64,000 nt of DNA. Origin: Spirochaetaceae bacterium (lineage in GTDB: Bacteria; Spirochaetota; Spirochaetia; SZUA-6; Bin103). Shown here in pieces: positions 32,710-41,624 of the stretch (within the stretch, counting starts at the first letter, position 1; the number at the start of each line of letters is the position of its first letter). Location of the stretch: contig JAPPGB010000128.1 of the NCBI GenBank assembly GCA_028821475.1, forward strand, positions 62,001-126,000, read 5' to 3'. The notes beneath the pieces are model-generated. The model was not told where the DNA came from, did no database searches, and saw only the letters and a program-made list of their open reading frames with translations. The position numbers and the translations under genes are program-made.

Positions 32710-33366
32710 CTATATGATGGTGCGCATGGCGCCGGAGATTGCCAGGTCGATTTCGGCTACGGTCTGAATGACCGCCTGGCCGATCAGGTCGAGCTTGCGC
32801 ACCTGCTCGATGCGATCCGCCACGCGCTGCAGCTCGCGCCGCGACAGCAGCACCCCGAACAGGCCGCAGGAGTCCGCGAGCCCGATTATCACCACGTCGC
32901 GCGGGGCCGGGATCACGTCGCTGAACAGCACCTCCATGATGCGCAGCTTCACTTCGCGCTCGGCCTCGCCGTCGATCACCGGGTAGCGGCGCGCGCGGAA
33001 CACCCACAGGAAGCGGTCGTCCTCGCGCTGCAGAATGCCGCGCTCGACGAGGCGCCGCAGCGCGGTTTCCCGGATGCGGTCGGCATCGCCGGCGATCCGG
33101 TTCACCCAGTAGCGCGCATCGCGGGTCTCGGGGGCACGCGCGATGTCGGCCAGCGTCGGATCGAGCAGGTCATCCCCGACCGGCGCCGCGTCGACCAGGA
33201 CGAGTTGTTTCGGATCGGTGTCGATGCGGTTCTCCAGTGCCAGGTCCATCAGCACGGCCCCCGCGATGGCGCAGCGCAGCGACGACTCGATCACGTGAGC
33301 GAAGCGCCCGCTCCTGTCGTCGAGCAGCAGCAGCAGAATCTCTTCGGCGAATCTCAGTGTGGGCAT
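32710..33366 (-). CDS. GPP34/GOLPH3-like phosphoprotein
   Basis: This 218-residue protein matches the bacterial GPP34 family. It starts LRFAEEILLLLLDDRSG, continues RCAIAGAVLMDLALENRIDTDPKQLVLVDAAPVGD, LRRLVERGILQREDDRFLWVFRARRYPVID, and ends IGLADSCGLFGVLLSRREL...RIEQVRKLDLIGQAV. In eukaryotes the homologues bind phosphatidylinositol-4-phosphate at the Golgi. The bacterial proteins have no settled function, though membrane association is likely. It follows the sugar-binding-protein gene by 137 bases on the same strand. Confidence 0.88.
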   Translation of the reverse strand: MPTLRFAEEILLLLLDDRSGRFAHVIESSLRCAIAGAVLMDLALENRIDTDPKQLVLVDAAPVGDDLLDPTLADIARAPETRDARYWVNRIAGDADRIRETALRRLVERGILQREDDRFLWVFRARRYPVIDGEAEREVKLRIMEVLFSDVIPAPRDVVIIGLADSCGLFGVLLSRRELQRVADRIEQVRKLDLIGQAVIQTVAEIDLAISGAMRTII

Positions 33367-33436
33367 GTTGCGGCCCCACGGTAGGGAGCCGTCCGCCGCC
33401 TGTCAATCACGGCCGGACGTCAATTATCCGGCAGAC

Positions 33437-33489
33437 GGTCGGCCGCGCCGCGGAGCCGGGGACTGCGCCCCGGGCCGCGGCGGCCGATC
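33437..33489 (-). terminator. GC-rich nested hairpin after the sugar-binding-protein gene
   Basis: Downstream of the stop at 33504 an outer stem (TCGGCCGC...GCGGCCGA with a bulge) encloses an inner CCGGGG/CCCCGG stem with a six-base loop. No U-tract follows on the minus strand, so it may attenuate or protect the transcript rather than terminate it. Confidence 0.35.
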
Positions 33490-33503
33490 CGCGCGCTCGC
33501 CGG

Positions 33504-35147
33504 TCAGCGGTACTGGCGGTCGAACACCGTCTGGGCGATCTCCAGCATGCGCTCCATGCCCATGCGCTCCAGGGTGGCGACGTACCCGTCCCAGTCGGCG
33601 TCCACGTCCAGGTCGCCGGTGATGAACTTGACCCACGCCTCGTTGTGATAGGCCAGGATCTCCGTGCGCAGCGCCTGGTATTCGTCGGTCTCGTCCTCGG
33701 TCATGTTGAGCACCGGCAGCACCAGGTTCTCGTCCGGCACGTGCTCCCAGTACTTGAGCGACTGCCGGTACAGGCGGCCCGCCTCGTTGTACGGGTCGCC
33801 GTCGTCGACGGTGCGGAACTCGTAGCCCTGGCGCGGGTACATCCACAGCCAGGCGCGGTTCTGCTCCTGCTCGGCCCACATGAACACGTGCTCGATCAGG
33901 TTCGCCGGCGTCCCGTAGAAGCTCATGGCGTCGGCCGCGGGCCAGTCCCAGTCGCTGCCCTCCTCGCCCTGGTAGATGCGCCACTGCGCCTCCTGGGTGG
34001 CCAGGAAGTCGAACCAGCGCCAAGCGATCAGCGGCTCGTCCGCCTCGGTGGTGATGGCGCCCCAGCCGGGCACCGTCGAGAACGGGTTGAACGCGGCGGT
34101 GCGGTGCCCGTCCGGCCCCTGCAGCGCCGGGTAGTTGTTGAACCAGTTGTTGTAGGTCTCGTGTCCCGCGTCGATGAAGCGGTTCTTGATGTGCTGGGAG
34201 ATGATCACCGGCCGCGCCGCGTCGCCGCCCATCACCAGTTGCTTCATCTGCTGCTGATCCTGCACGAACTGCTCCCGGTCCCACAGCCCCTCCGCGTAGA
34301 GCTGGTGCTGGTAGCGCAGGCCATCGCGGAACTGGTCGCTCACGACCGGGCTCCACAGCGTGCCGTTCTCGTCCACGTTGATGCGCCGCCAGTCCACGTA
34401 CACGAACGCGTTCATGGTGAATAGCTGGGGAATCTCGCCCTTCTCGCCGGTGAACGGGATCTCGTCGTTGGGGTCGCCGTTGCCGTTGACGTCGGTGACC
34501 TTGGCCTTGCGCAGCAGCTCCAGGAAGCCGTCGGTGGTGTCGGGGATGCCCAGACCAAGCGTCTCCATGAACTGGTCGTTGTACCACGCCTTGGCGTAGG
34601 GCCGGTTCTGGCGGATCAGCGACATCGAGCCGATCGAGTAGATGTTGCCGTCCGGCATGGTCATCTGGCTGGCGGTGAGCGGGATCTGCTCGTACAGCTT
34701 CTTGATGTGCACCGACTCGTTCTCGATGTAGTCGTTCAGCGGCACCAGCAGGCCCTGCGACCCGTAGGCGAAGTCGACGCCGCGCACGATCTGGTTGCCC
34801 AGGAAGATGTCGGGCAGGTCGGCGCCGCTGGCCAGCATCAGGTTGGCCTTGTTGCGCCCCTCGCCGCCCCACTGCAGCGTCTGCCACTCGATGTGGACGT
34901 TGGTCTGCTCCTGGGCCCACTGCGTCGCCGTGTTGGTGCTGATGTCGACGATGTTGGGCGGGATGATCGCCGCAACGGTCAGGGTGTAGGGCTCGTCGAC
35001 GATAGGGAGCTGACCCGCTCCGTTGATCATCACCCCCGACGCCGCCGCGCCCTCCTCTTCGCCGCTGGCGAACGCCGCCTGCGCTCCCGCCACGAGCAAG
35101 ATGAGCAGCACCACGCCGCTCCCCCGAAGCACACGTCTTTTTAGCAT
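33504..35147 (-). CDS. Extracellular sugar-binding protein, LplA/YtcQ type
   Basis: This 547-residue exported binding protein has a signal peptide at residues 1-28 (LLILLVAGAQAAFA). The mature start, SGEEEG, resembles spirochaete solute-binding proteins. Family features include LMLASGADLPDIFLGNQ near residue 105, YAKAWYNDQFMETLGLGIPDTTDGFLELLRKAKVTDVNGNGDPNDEIPFTG near 190, and a C-terminal Trp-rich segment (RAWLWMYPRQGYEF). These match type 1 LplA-like binders of CUT1 importers for plant-type oligosaccharides. AAGGAGG precedes the ATG. Its likely permeases, LplB and LplC, are 5.5 kb away at 40670-42602. Confidence 0.9.
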   Translation of the reverse strand: MLKRRVLRGSGVVLLILLVAGAQAAFASGEEEGAAASGVMINGAGQLPIVDEPYTLTVAAIIPPNIVDISTNTATQWAQEQTNVHIEWQTLQWGGEGRNKANLMLASGADLPDIFLGNQIVRGVDFAYGSQGLLVPLNDYIENESVHIKKLYEQIPLTASQMTMPDGNIYSIGSMSLIRQNRPYAKAWYNDQFMETLGLGIPDTTDGFLELLRKAKVTDVNGNGDPNDEIPFTGEKGEIPQLFTMNAFVYVDWRRINVDENGTLWSPVVSDQFRDGLRYQHQLYAEGLWDREQFVQDQQQMKQLVMGGDAARPVIISQHIKNRFIDAGHETYNNWFNNYPALQGPDGHRTAAFNPFSTVPGWGAITTEADEPLIAWRWFDFLATQEAQWRIYQGEEGSDWDWPAADAMSFYGTPANLIEHVFMWAEQEQNRAWLWMYPRQGYEFRTVDDGDPYNEAGRLYRQSLKYWEHVPDENLVLPVLNMTEDETDEYQALRTEILAYHNEAWVKFITGDLDVDADWDGYVATLERMGMERMLEIAQTVFDRQYR

Positions 35148-35362
35148 GTCTTCCTCCTTCTTGTTGGCTCCGCCGCACCCGCGACGGCTCGATCGATGCC
35201 GCCCCTACTCCTCCTGGGTCAGCTCTGCAGAGAACCTATCACGACAGGTGGATGAACTGCCACGCTCCACACCGGGCCGGAGCCCGGCGCGCACGGGCGC
35301 ACATACGTCGCGCCGGCGGCTCGCCACCGGGGCCGGGCCGGCGCCGCCAACGCAGTGTCCCG

Positions 35363-36223
35363 CTACCCTTTGTCCCACAACTCGGGCTGGATCAGCGGGA
35401 ATCCCCGACCGACCAGGGGTTGCCCATCCTCAACCTCGAATCCTGGGATCAAGGGATGGCCCGGCGCTTGCGCGAGTTTTACGCGCACGCCATCGGCCAT
35501 GTAGATCATGACGTGGGCGCGCCGTTGCCGGGGCGTGGTGTTGGGGGGCGTGGCGTGAAAGTTGAGACAGTGGTGAACCATGCACTCGCCCGCCTTGAGC
35601 TCGACCGGGGTGCCAACCGTGATCGGTTCGTGGGCCATCGCCCGCCGCGGCGTCTCGGGCAGCGCATCCGGATCTTCCGCCTGCTCCCGGGCGTCGAGTT
35701 CGGCGGCGTAGGCATGCAGACCGAAGCGGGGATCACGATGGCTCGCCGGAACCACGTGCATGCAGCCATTCACCGCGGTAACGTCATCGAGCGCCAGCCA
35801 ACAGCTTACCAGGCGGGGCTCGCCCAACGGCCACAGGTAGAAGTCCTGATGGAACTCGAAGTGTCCGTTGTCTCCCGGCGGCTTGGAGATGATCTGGTCG
35901 TGCCACAGCCGCACCCGAGGAGTGTCGAGCAGCGCACCCACAATGCCCGCTATCACCGGGTGGTTCATGACGCGCGCGTACATCGCCTCACGCTTCCACA
36001 TGTTGATGAACTGCGTAATGACCCTGCCCGCGGGGTAGTCTTCACCGCCGCGGCGGTGGCCAAATCCGAACTCGTGATGGCTGTCATCGCCGCCGGCCGC
36101 CTCGAGCTCGATGACTCTATCCAGGCCGGCGCGCATCTCTTCGACCTCGTTCCGGTCGAGAATGCGGCCACACTTCAGATAGCCGTTGTCATGAAAAAAC
36201 CGAATCTGTTCAGGGCTGATCAC
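35363..36223 (-). CDS. Phytanoyl-CoA dioxygenase (PhyH)-like Fe(II)/2OG oxygenase
   Basis: This protein of about 286 residues has HFEFHQDFYLWPL giving the HxD motif near residue 130, LVSCWLALDDVTAVNGCMHVVPASHR, and the distal His in ECMVHHCLNFHATPPNTT near 230 followed by RQRRAHVMIYM. The start is placed at GTG 36223, five bases after AAAGGAG; an in-frame GTG at 36238 would contain that ribosome site inside the gene. It is the last gene of the third Dpp-type operon. The substrate may be what this importer brings in, a suggestion from context only. Confidence 0.88.
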   Translation of the reverse strand: MISPEQIRFFHDNGYLKCGRILDRNEVEEMRAGLDRVIELEAAGGDDSHHEFGFGHRRGGEDYPAGRVITQFINMWKREAMYARVMNHPVIAGIVGALLDTPRVRLWHDQIISKPPGDNGHFEFHQDFYLWPLGEPRLVSCWLALDDVTAVNGCMHVVPASHRDPRFGLHAYAAELDAREQAEDPDALPETPRRAMAHEPITVGTPVELKAGECMVHHCLNFHATPPNTTPRQRRAHVMIYMADGVRVKLAQAPGHPLIPGFEVEDGQPLVGRGFPLIQPELWDKG

Positions 36224-36362
36224 AACCGCTCCTTTCACCCGTCATCCCTCGACCAGGCGTGGCATGTTCACGGAGTCCACTATGAGCGCCAGTACTATCG
36301 GAGCGGGGAGGTTCCGTCAATAGGTGTGCAAACAGATCCAGGGTCATCTCACATGCCCGTTC

Positions 36363-37520
36363 CTAACGCGCGTATGGATCGGCCGCATCGCGCAAGCCGT
36401 CACCGACGAAATTGAAGGCCAGCACGGCAACAATCACGAAGATGCAGGGGGTCAGGTACCAGGTATAGTTGAAGATCAGCGTGACGTCGTTGGCCTCCCT
36501 CAGCATCGCGCCCCAGCTCACCTCGGGCGGGAGGATCCCTACGCCCAGGAAGCTCAGCGTGGTCTCCCCGAGGATCATGGCAGGAATGGCCAGTGTGATG
36601 TTCACCACCAGGTAGCTCATAAAGCCCGGCAGCAGGTGAAGACGGATAATGGCCCCGTCCCGGCGCCCGGCAACCCGCGCCGCCATGACGTAGTCTTCCT
36701 CCCGCATCGAGATCAGCCGGCCGCGCACCACGCGCGCAAGACTCGTCCAGCCGACCAACGAGAGGATGACCGTGATGGCGAAGAAGGTCTGGATGCCCGT
36801 CCATCGGTTCGGGACGGCCGCCGAGAGCGCGATCCACAGCGGTAGCTGGGGCAGGGTTATGATGAACTCGATGAAGCGCTGGATGATTTCGTCTACGGTG
36901 CCGCCGAAGTAGCCGGAGATCCCGCCCAGGATCACGCCGAGGACGAAGCTGATCGCCACACCGACAAGCCCTACCGAGAGGGAAATGCGGCTGGCGTATA
37001 GCGTCTGGGAGAGGATGTCTATGCCCAGATTGTCGGTACCGAACAGCGCGATGTAGCCGGTATCCACGCCAAAGAGGCGGTGGGAAACCGGGATGAAGCG
37101 CAGGAGCTTGTAGGGATCGGTCTTCACGAAGAAGCGCAGGTACCACTTCTGGCTGCGGTCGATAACTGTCGCGTAGGTGAAGGTCTTCATATCCAACTGC
37201 CGCGTCACCGCGAACACGAACGGCCGGGAGAAACCCTTGCCCGGCTCGTATACCCGCACCCTCGTAGGAGCGCTGAACTGCACATCGGGAATGCGGTAGT
37301 TCTTCTCGTATGGTGCGATGAAGTCGGCAAAGATGGCCCCGACGTACAGCAGGGTGAGCACCACCAGGCTCCCCATGGCGACCTTGTGCTTGCGAAAATT
37401 GTGCCAGACGAGCTGTCCCTGCGAAGCAAAGGCGAGGTCCTTTTTCGGTTCTTTGACCGGCGCGCGGGGATGCGATGAAAGGCCTGGTAGTGAGCGTACT
37501 CTGCTAGTGGTCTTACCCAA
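36363..37520 (-). CDS. DppC-type ABC importer permease
   Basis: This 385-residue permease has an N-terminal helix near residue 50-68 (GSLVVLTLLYVGAIFADFIAP). A long periplasmic insert precedes LFGTDNLGIDILSQTLYASR, and an EAA loop (AARVAGRRDGAIIRLHLLP) and C-terminal GDGLRDAADPYAR follow. Residue by residue it resembles the DppC at 10745 more than that at 2845, including the insert. It overlaps the DppB gene by eight bases and is followed by a PhyH gene. Confidence 0.92.
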   Translation of the reverse strand: MGKTTSRVRSLPGLSSHPRAPVKEPKKDLAFASQGQLVWHNFRKHKVAMGSLVVLTLLYVGAIFADFIAPYEKNYRIPDVQFSAPTRVRVYEPGKGFSRPFVFAVTRQLDMKTFTYATVIDRSQKWYLRFFVKTDPYKLLRFIPVSHRLFGVDTGYIALFGTDNLGIDILSQTLYASRISLSVGLVGVAISFVLGVILGGISGYFGGTVDEIIQRFIEFIITLPQLPLWIALSAAVPNRWTGIQTFFAITVILSLVGWTSLARVVRGRLISMREEDYVMAARVAGRRDGAIIRLHLLPGFMSYLVVNITLAIPAMILGETTLSFLGVGILPPEVSWGAMLREANDVTLIFNYTWYLTPCIFVIVAVLAFNFVGDGLRDAADPYAR

Positions 37521-38508
37521 ACCTGATTCTCGGATCCACCGCCACCAGCAGGATGTCGGAGATGAGCGTTCCCACCAGGGTCAGGGAGCTCAGGATGAAC
37601 AGGATACCGCCTGCCAGGTACATGTCCTGGTCCAGGACCGAGGACAGCAGGATGGGGCCGGTGGTGGGCAGGTTCAGCACCAGGGAAACCACGATCTCGC
37701 CGCCAACCGCCGCCGGCAGGAGCCACCCGATCGTGCTGATGAGGGGGTTGATCGCCACGCGAACGGGGTACTTGAACAGGAGCCGCATCTCGCGCAGTCC
37801 CTTCGACCGCGCGGTGATGACGTACTGCTTCTTCAACTCATCCAACAGGGTGGCGCGCAGGATGCGGATGAGCGCCGCGGCCCCTGACGTGGACAGCACG
37901 ATCATGGGAATAGTCATGTTCTTCACCATGTCCCAGAACTTGGCGAGCGACCAAGGTGCATCTTCGAACGCGGAAGAGAAGATGCCCGTAATGGCCCACC
38001 CCGTGTATTGGAAGACGAGGAACACCAGCACGATGGCGAAGAGGAACGCGGGAAACGACAACCCCACAAAGCCGAAGAACGTGAAAACGTAGTCGGCGAA
38101 GGAGTATTGGTGAACCGCGGAGTAAATGCCGATTGGCACCGCGATGAGCCAGGAAAGCAGGACACCCGCAAGGGTAATGGCCATGGTCCGCGGCACCCGT
38201 TCCCGGAGCATGTCGGTAACCGGACGGTCGTAGGTGAAGGAATTGCCGAAATCCCCCTTGGTCACGATGTGTCGCATCCAAATGAAGTACTGCACCAAGA
38301 GGGGCTGATCCAACGCGTAGCGCTCCCTCAGTTGGCCGGCAAGGTGGAATGCGTCTTCGAACGGGATGCCGCCCATTTGCCTGAGATTCTCGATGTAGGT
38401 TTCCACATAGTCCCCGGGCGGGAGTTGGATGATGACAAAGGACAGCAGGGAGACAATGAACAGCATGGGAATAATAAGGAGGATGCGCTTGCTTATTAGT
38501 CTCAGCAT
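37513..38508 (-). CDS. DppB-type ABC importer permease
   Basis: This 331-residue permease has a first helix at residues 9-29 (LLIIPMLFIVSLLSFVIIQ), PPGDYVETYI, the GDFGNSFTYDRPV block, AVPIGIYSAVHQYS, an EAA loop with TARSKGLREMRLLFKYPVRVA, and a final VDPRIRFG. It is close to the DppB at 11854. It sits after the binding-protein gene across a 148-base gap holding a perfect 15-base-pair hairpin. Confidence 0.92.
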   Translation of the reverse strand: MLRLISKRILLIIPMLFIVSLLSFVIIQLPPGDYVETYIENLRQMGGIPFEDAFHLAGQLRERYALDQPLLVQYFIWMRHIVTKGDFGNSFTYDRPVTDMLRERVPRTMAITLAGVLLSWLIAVPIGIYSAVHQYSFADYVFTFFGFVGLSFPAFLFAIVLVFLVFQYTGWAITGIFSSAFEDAPWSLAKFWDMVKNMTIPMIVLSTSGAAALIRILRATLLDELKKQYVITARSKGLREMRLLFKYPVRVAINPLISTIGWLLPAAVGGEIVVSLVLNLPTTGPILLSSVLDQDMYLAGGILFILSSLTLVGTLISDILLVAVDPRIRFG

Positions 38509-38534
38509 CAGGGGTGGCTCTTGTCTCTCATGAT

Positions 38535-38566
38535 CCCAGGCCCGCCCTGTGCAGGGCGGGCCTGGG
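38535..38566 (-). other. Perfect 15-base-pair intercistronic hairpin
   Basis: CCCAGGCCCGCCCTG (38535-38549) and its exact complement (38552-38566) are separated by two bases, giving an extremely stable stem in the binding-protein/permease gap. On the minus strand no U-tract follows. This is the strongest of three such elements in the window. Confidence 0.75.
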
Positions 38567-38656
38567 AAAAGGAGTTCCGCGGAAAAGAGGTTTGCGGACG
38601 TACTAAATGGCGCGTCTGAACGAGCAAGCCCTCAGACGCGCGCTATCCCTAAGCGA

Positions 38657-40576
38657 TTACTCCGCGAAATACCACTGCGGGATTGCATGGATCCAACCGA
38701 AGAGAATCCCATAATCGTCCTTCACGACGTTGCGAAGGTCGCTCGAGGCGATGATGGGCTGCACGATATTGCCAGTGGGCCAGATCATGACGTTGTTGTC
38801 GGCGAACCACTCTCGCAGCCTCGCATACTGCGCCGCGCCCTCAGGCGTCCCGGGAGGAACCGCCTTGCGATCGACGATAATATCGAAGAATTCCTGGATG
38901 TACGCAGGTGGCTCTCGTCCCGCCTCGCCAGCGGAATCGATATATTTCGCGCTCTCGGGCGCCCACGCGCCCTTGAAACTCGGCCAGAAGTCCACGGAGA
39001 TCCCGGACGGCCACGCCGGGACGTCATTCCAAAAGACCGTCATCTGGTACTCGTTGTTAGCCGCTTTCTGATTGAAGATTCCGCCCTCGACACCCTGCGC
39101 GTCGATGTTGAGTCCGACGGCCTGCAGGTACTGGGAGAACAACTGGGCCACGTCGATGCCGGCCGGGTCAATCGCGATGGCGTTGATCGTGACTTCAAGG
39201 GGCGAGCCGTCGGGGTACGTGCGGAATCCGCTGGCGTCTTTGTTGTCCAGCCCGAGCTCATCCAGGAGTCGGTTTGCCTGGGCCGGGTCGAAGTCGGACC
39301 CGGTGATAATATCGTCCATCTTGTACTGGCCGAAAAACAGCGTGTCATTGACGTCGTGGTTGTCGATGGCGAGTGCCACCGCCCTGCCGAAGCGACCCTG
39401 GGGGTCCTGCATCAGCTTCTGCCACTGGCTGTTGGGATTCTGGTAATCGTAGTCGTGGTTTATGAACAGCGTGGGAGGGCCGACGAACCCGCCGGCGAGC
39501 TGCACGCGGTAGTTGCCCTGCTCGGCACCACTGACGTAGGTCGGCATCGACGGCAGCTTGGCCCAGTCACTGGTCTGAAAGTCCGTCTCGCCGGCAAGGA
39601 TCTTCAGGTTTCTCGCGCCTTCGTCCTCGACCATGGTCGTTTCAACGAAGTCTATGTACGGAAGCTGCTGCCCCTCCGTGTCAACCATGTAAGAGTAGGG
39701 ATTTCTCTCGATCAGCAACGTCGTATCGGTTGCCTCGGTAAATATGTAAGGCTGGATAGAGGGTACCCCGATCATGTGCGGGCTGCCGAGCAGGACCTGC
39801 CAGTGGTTACCGGTCTTCGCTTGTAGCAGCTGCTTCCAGTCGGCCAGGCCGGCATCCTGCGCCAAGCCGTTCAGCGAAGCGACGGCCGTGTACCTCGGAT
39901 GGTACTGCTTCAGGAACTCCGAGGGCTGAAAGATCCCTTCCCCTACCGTGCTGATCCAGGATATCAGTTCCGTGACGAAAAAACCGTATGGCCTATCAAA
40001 GGTAAGCGTGAATGAGTGCCGATCCTGGACCGTCAACTCGGCCACTGGGAACCGTGGGTTGCCCAGGGAGTGCAATTGCACCGGGTATCGAATCTCGGCG
40101 TCTGGATACTCGTAGAGGTCCTCGAAGGCGAATCTCACATCGTCCGTGGTGACCAGATCGCCGTTGGACCACTTCAGCCCCCTGCGGATGGTGAAATCGA
40201 ACACGGTGTAATCATCGGAAAAACTGAAGCTTTCAACTATGGTCCCGACCGGGTCCGTCGTTGTGTTGTCGGGGGACCACAGGATGTTGATGTGTCCGGC
40301 ACCCGGAATCTTCTGGTGAAGCGAATCTTCGATAGTCCTGACTTTCCTCCCATCGGAGTAGTTGCCTGGAGTCCAATCCACCCACTGCGTGCCATTCAGC
40401 ACGCCGGGACCAACAACGAAGGGATTGTCCGGAAGCCGCTCGGCAACCGGTGGAAGCTCACCGGCCGCGACCAGGCGCGCGAGCATCGGCGCCTCCTTGA
40501 ATTCCCCAAAACCGAGGGGCGCTGCTAGCAGCGCAACGAGAAGCGCAACGACTATCTTTCCTGGAAAAGTTTTCAT
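38657..40576 (-). CDS. SBP_bac_5-family ABC solute-binding protein
   Basis: This 639-residue exported protein has a signal peptide at residues 1-24 (IVVALLVALLAAPLGFG). The mature start, KEAPMLARLVAAGELPPVAERLP, parallels the paralogue at 12935. Family blocks include IRRGLKWSNGDLVTTDDVRFAFEDLY, YSYMVDTEGQQLPYIDFVE, and FGRAVALAIDNHDVNDTLFFG. The ATG at 40576 has AAAGGAG upstream; the longer frame is not needed. This subgroup, with its EGQQLPYID motif, occurs often beside carbohydrate genes. It feeds the DppB/DppC pair that follows. Confidence 0.92.
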   Translation of the reverse strand: MKTFPGKIVVALLVALLAAPLGFGEFKEAPMLARLVAAGELPPVAERLPDNPFVVGPGVLNGTQWVDWTPGNYSDGRKVRTIEDSLHQKIPGAGHINILWSPDNTTTDPVGTIVESFSFSDDYTVFDFTIRRGLKWSNGDLVTTDDVRFAFEDLYEYPDAEIRYPVQLHSLGNPRFPVAELTVQDRHSFTLTFDRPYGFFVTELISWISTVGEGIFQPSEFLKQYHPRYTAVASLNGLAQDAGLADWKQLLQAKTGNHWQVLLGSPHMIGVPSIQPYIFTEATDTTLLIERNPYSYMVDTEGQQLPYIDFVETTMVEDEGARNLKILAGETDFQTSDWAKLPSMPTYVSGAEQGNYRVQLAGGFVGPPTLFINHDYDYQNPNSQWQKLMQDPQGRFGRAVALAIDNHDVNDTLFFGQYKMDDIITGSDFDPAQANRLLDELGLDNKDASGFRTYPDGSPLEVTINAIAIDPAGIDVAQLFSQYLQAVGLNIDAQGVEGGIFNQKAANNEYQMTVFWNDVPAWPSGISVDFWPSFKGAWAPESAKYIDSAGEAGREPPAYIQEFFDIIVDRKAVPPGTPEGAAQYARLREWFADNNVMIWPTGNIVQPIIASSDLRNVVKDDYGILFGWIHAIPQWYFAE

Positions 40577-40669
40577 CTTCCATCTCCTTTGGTGAGCGTA
40601 TCGGGCTCCCTGGATTATATGATAACTCAACGATTCCCGTCAAGCCCCCGCCGTGACCGGCTATTCAGG

Positions 40670-41614
40670 TCAGCCTTTCAGGGAGCCTATCATGACCCCC
40701 TTGATGAAGTGCTTCTGTACGAACGGGTAGATGCACAGCACCGGCACGCTGGCCACGATGATGATGGCGAACTTGATCAGCTCCATCAACCCGAGCCGGC
40801 CCTCGTCGATCAGCGCCGCGTCCAGATCCTGCATCATGTCGGTGTCGATGTCGTTGATGATCAGCACCTGGCGCAGGAAGAGCTGCAGCGGAAACAGGTT
40901 CTGGTCGTGCAGGTAGAGCAGCGCGGGGAAGTAGGAGTTCCAGTGCCCGACCGCGTAGAACAGCACGTTCACCGCGGTGATGGCGCCCGACAGCGGGATC
41001 ACTACCCGCCACACGAACGAGAAGTCGCTGGCGCCGTCGATCTTGGCGGCCTCCAGCAGCTCGCTCGGCACGTAGGACTGGTAGTAGGTGCGGGTGATGA
41101 TCACGTTCCACACCGCCATCGCGCTCGGCAGCAGCATCGCCCAGCGGGTGTTCATGATGCCCAGCTTCTGGATCAGCACGTAGACCGGGATCAGCCCGCC
41201 GTGGAACAGCAGGGTGAAGGTCATCAGGAACATGATGAAGCCGCGCCCGGCCATGTCGCGCCGCGACAGCGGATAGGCGGCCAGGATCGTCAGCACCACG
41301 TTGATGGCGGTGCCCGCCACCGTGTACACCAGCGTGTTGGCGTAGCCGATCCAGGTCTTCGAGTAATTGATCACGGCCCGGTAGCCGTCCAGCGACAGGT
41401 CGACCGGCCACAGCCACACGTGCCCGCTCAGCACCGCCTTCACCGAGCTGAACGACGAGCTGACGATGTACACCAGCGGATACAGCACGATCAGCAGCGC
41501 GAACGCCAGGAACAGGTGGTTGAACAGCGAGTAGACGCGGTCGCCGTGCGACAGGCGGATGCCGCGCCGTGCGGCAGATTGCGGGTCGCGCCGGTCGTGC
41601 TGGTCGGCGATCAT
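40670..41614 (-). CDS. CUT1 ABC permease, LplC/MalG type
   Basis: This 314-residue inner-membrane permease of the LplC group has its first helix near residues 30-52 (LFLAFALLIVLYPLVYIVSSSF). The EAA loop (ELLEAAKIDGASDFSFVWRVVIPLSGAITAV) is near residue 195, and the family C-terminus VQKHFIKGVMIGSLKG is present. It pairs with the LplB-type permease encoded ten bases upstream. No ATPase gene is adjacent, as usual for importers served by a shared MsmX-type ATPase. The next gene downstream belongs to a different importer. Confidence 0.92.
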   Translation of the reverse strand: MIADQHDRRDPQSAARRGIRLSHGDRVYSLFNHLFLAFALLIVLYPLVYIVSSSFSSVKAVLSGHVWLWPVDLSLDGYRAVINYSKTWIGYANTLVYTVAGTAINVVLTILAAYPLSRRDMAGRGFIMFLMTFTLLFHGGLIPVYVLIQKLGIMNTRWAMLLPSAMAVWNVIITRTYYQSYVPSELLEAAKIDGASDFSFVWRVVIPLSGAITAVNVLFYAVGHWNSYFPALLYLHDQNLFPLQLFLRQVLIINDIDTDMMQDLDAALIDEGRLGLMELIKFAIIIVASVPVLCIYPFVQKHFIKGVMIGSLKG

Positions 41615-41624
41615 GCTCCCGCCC

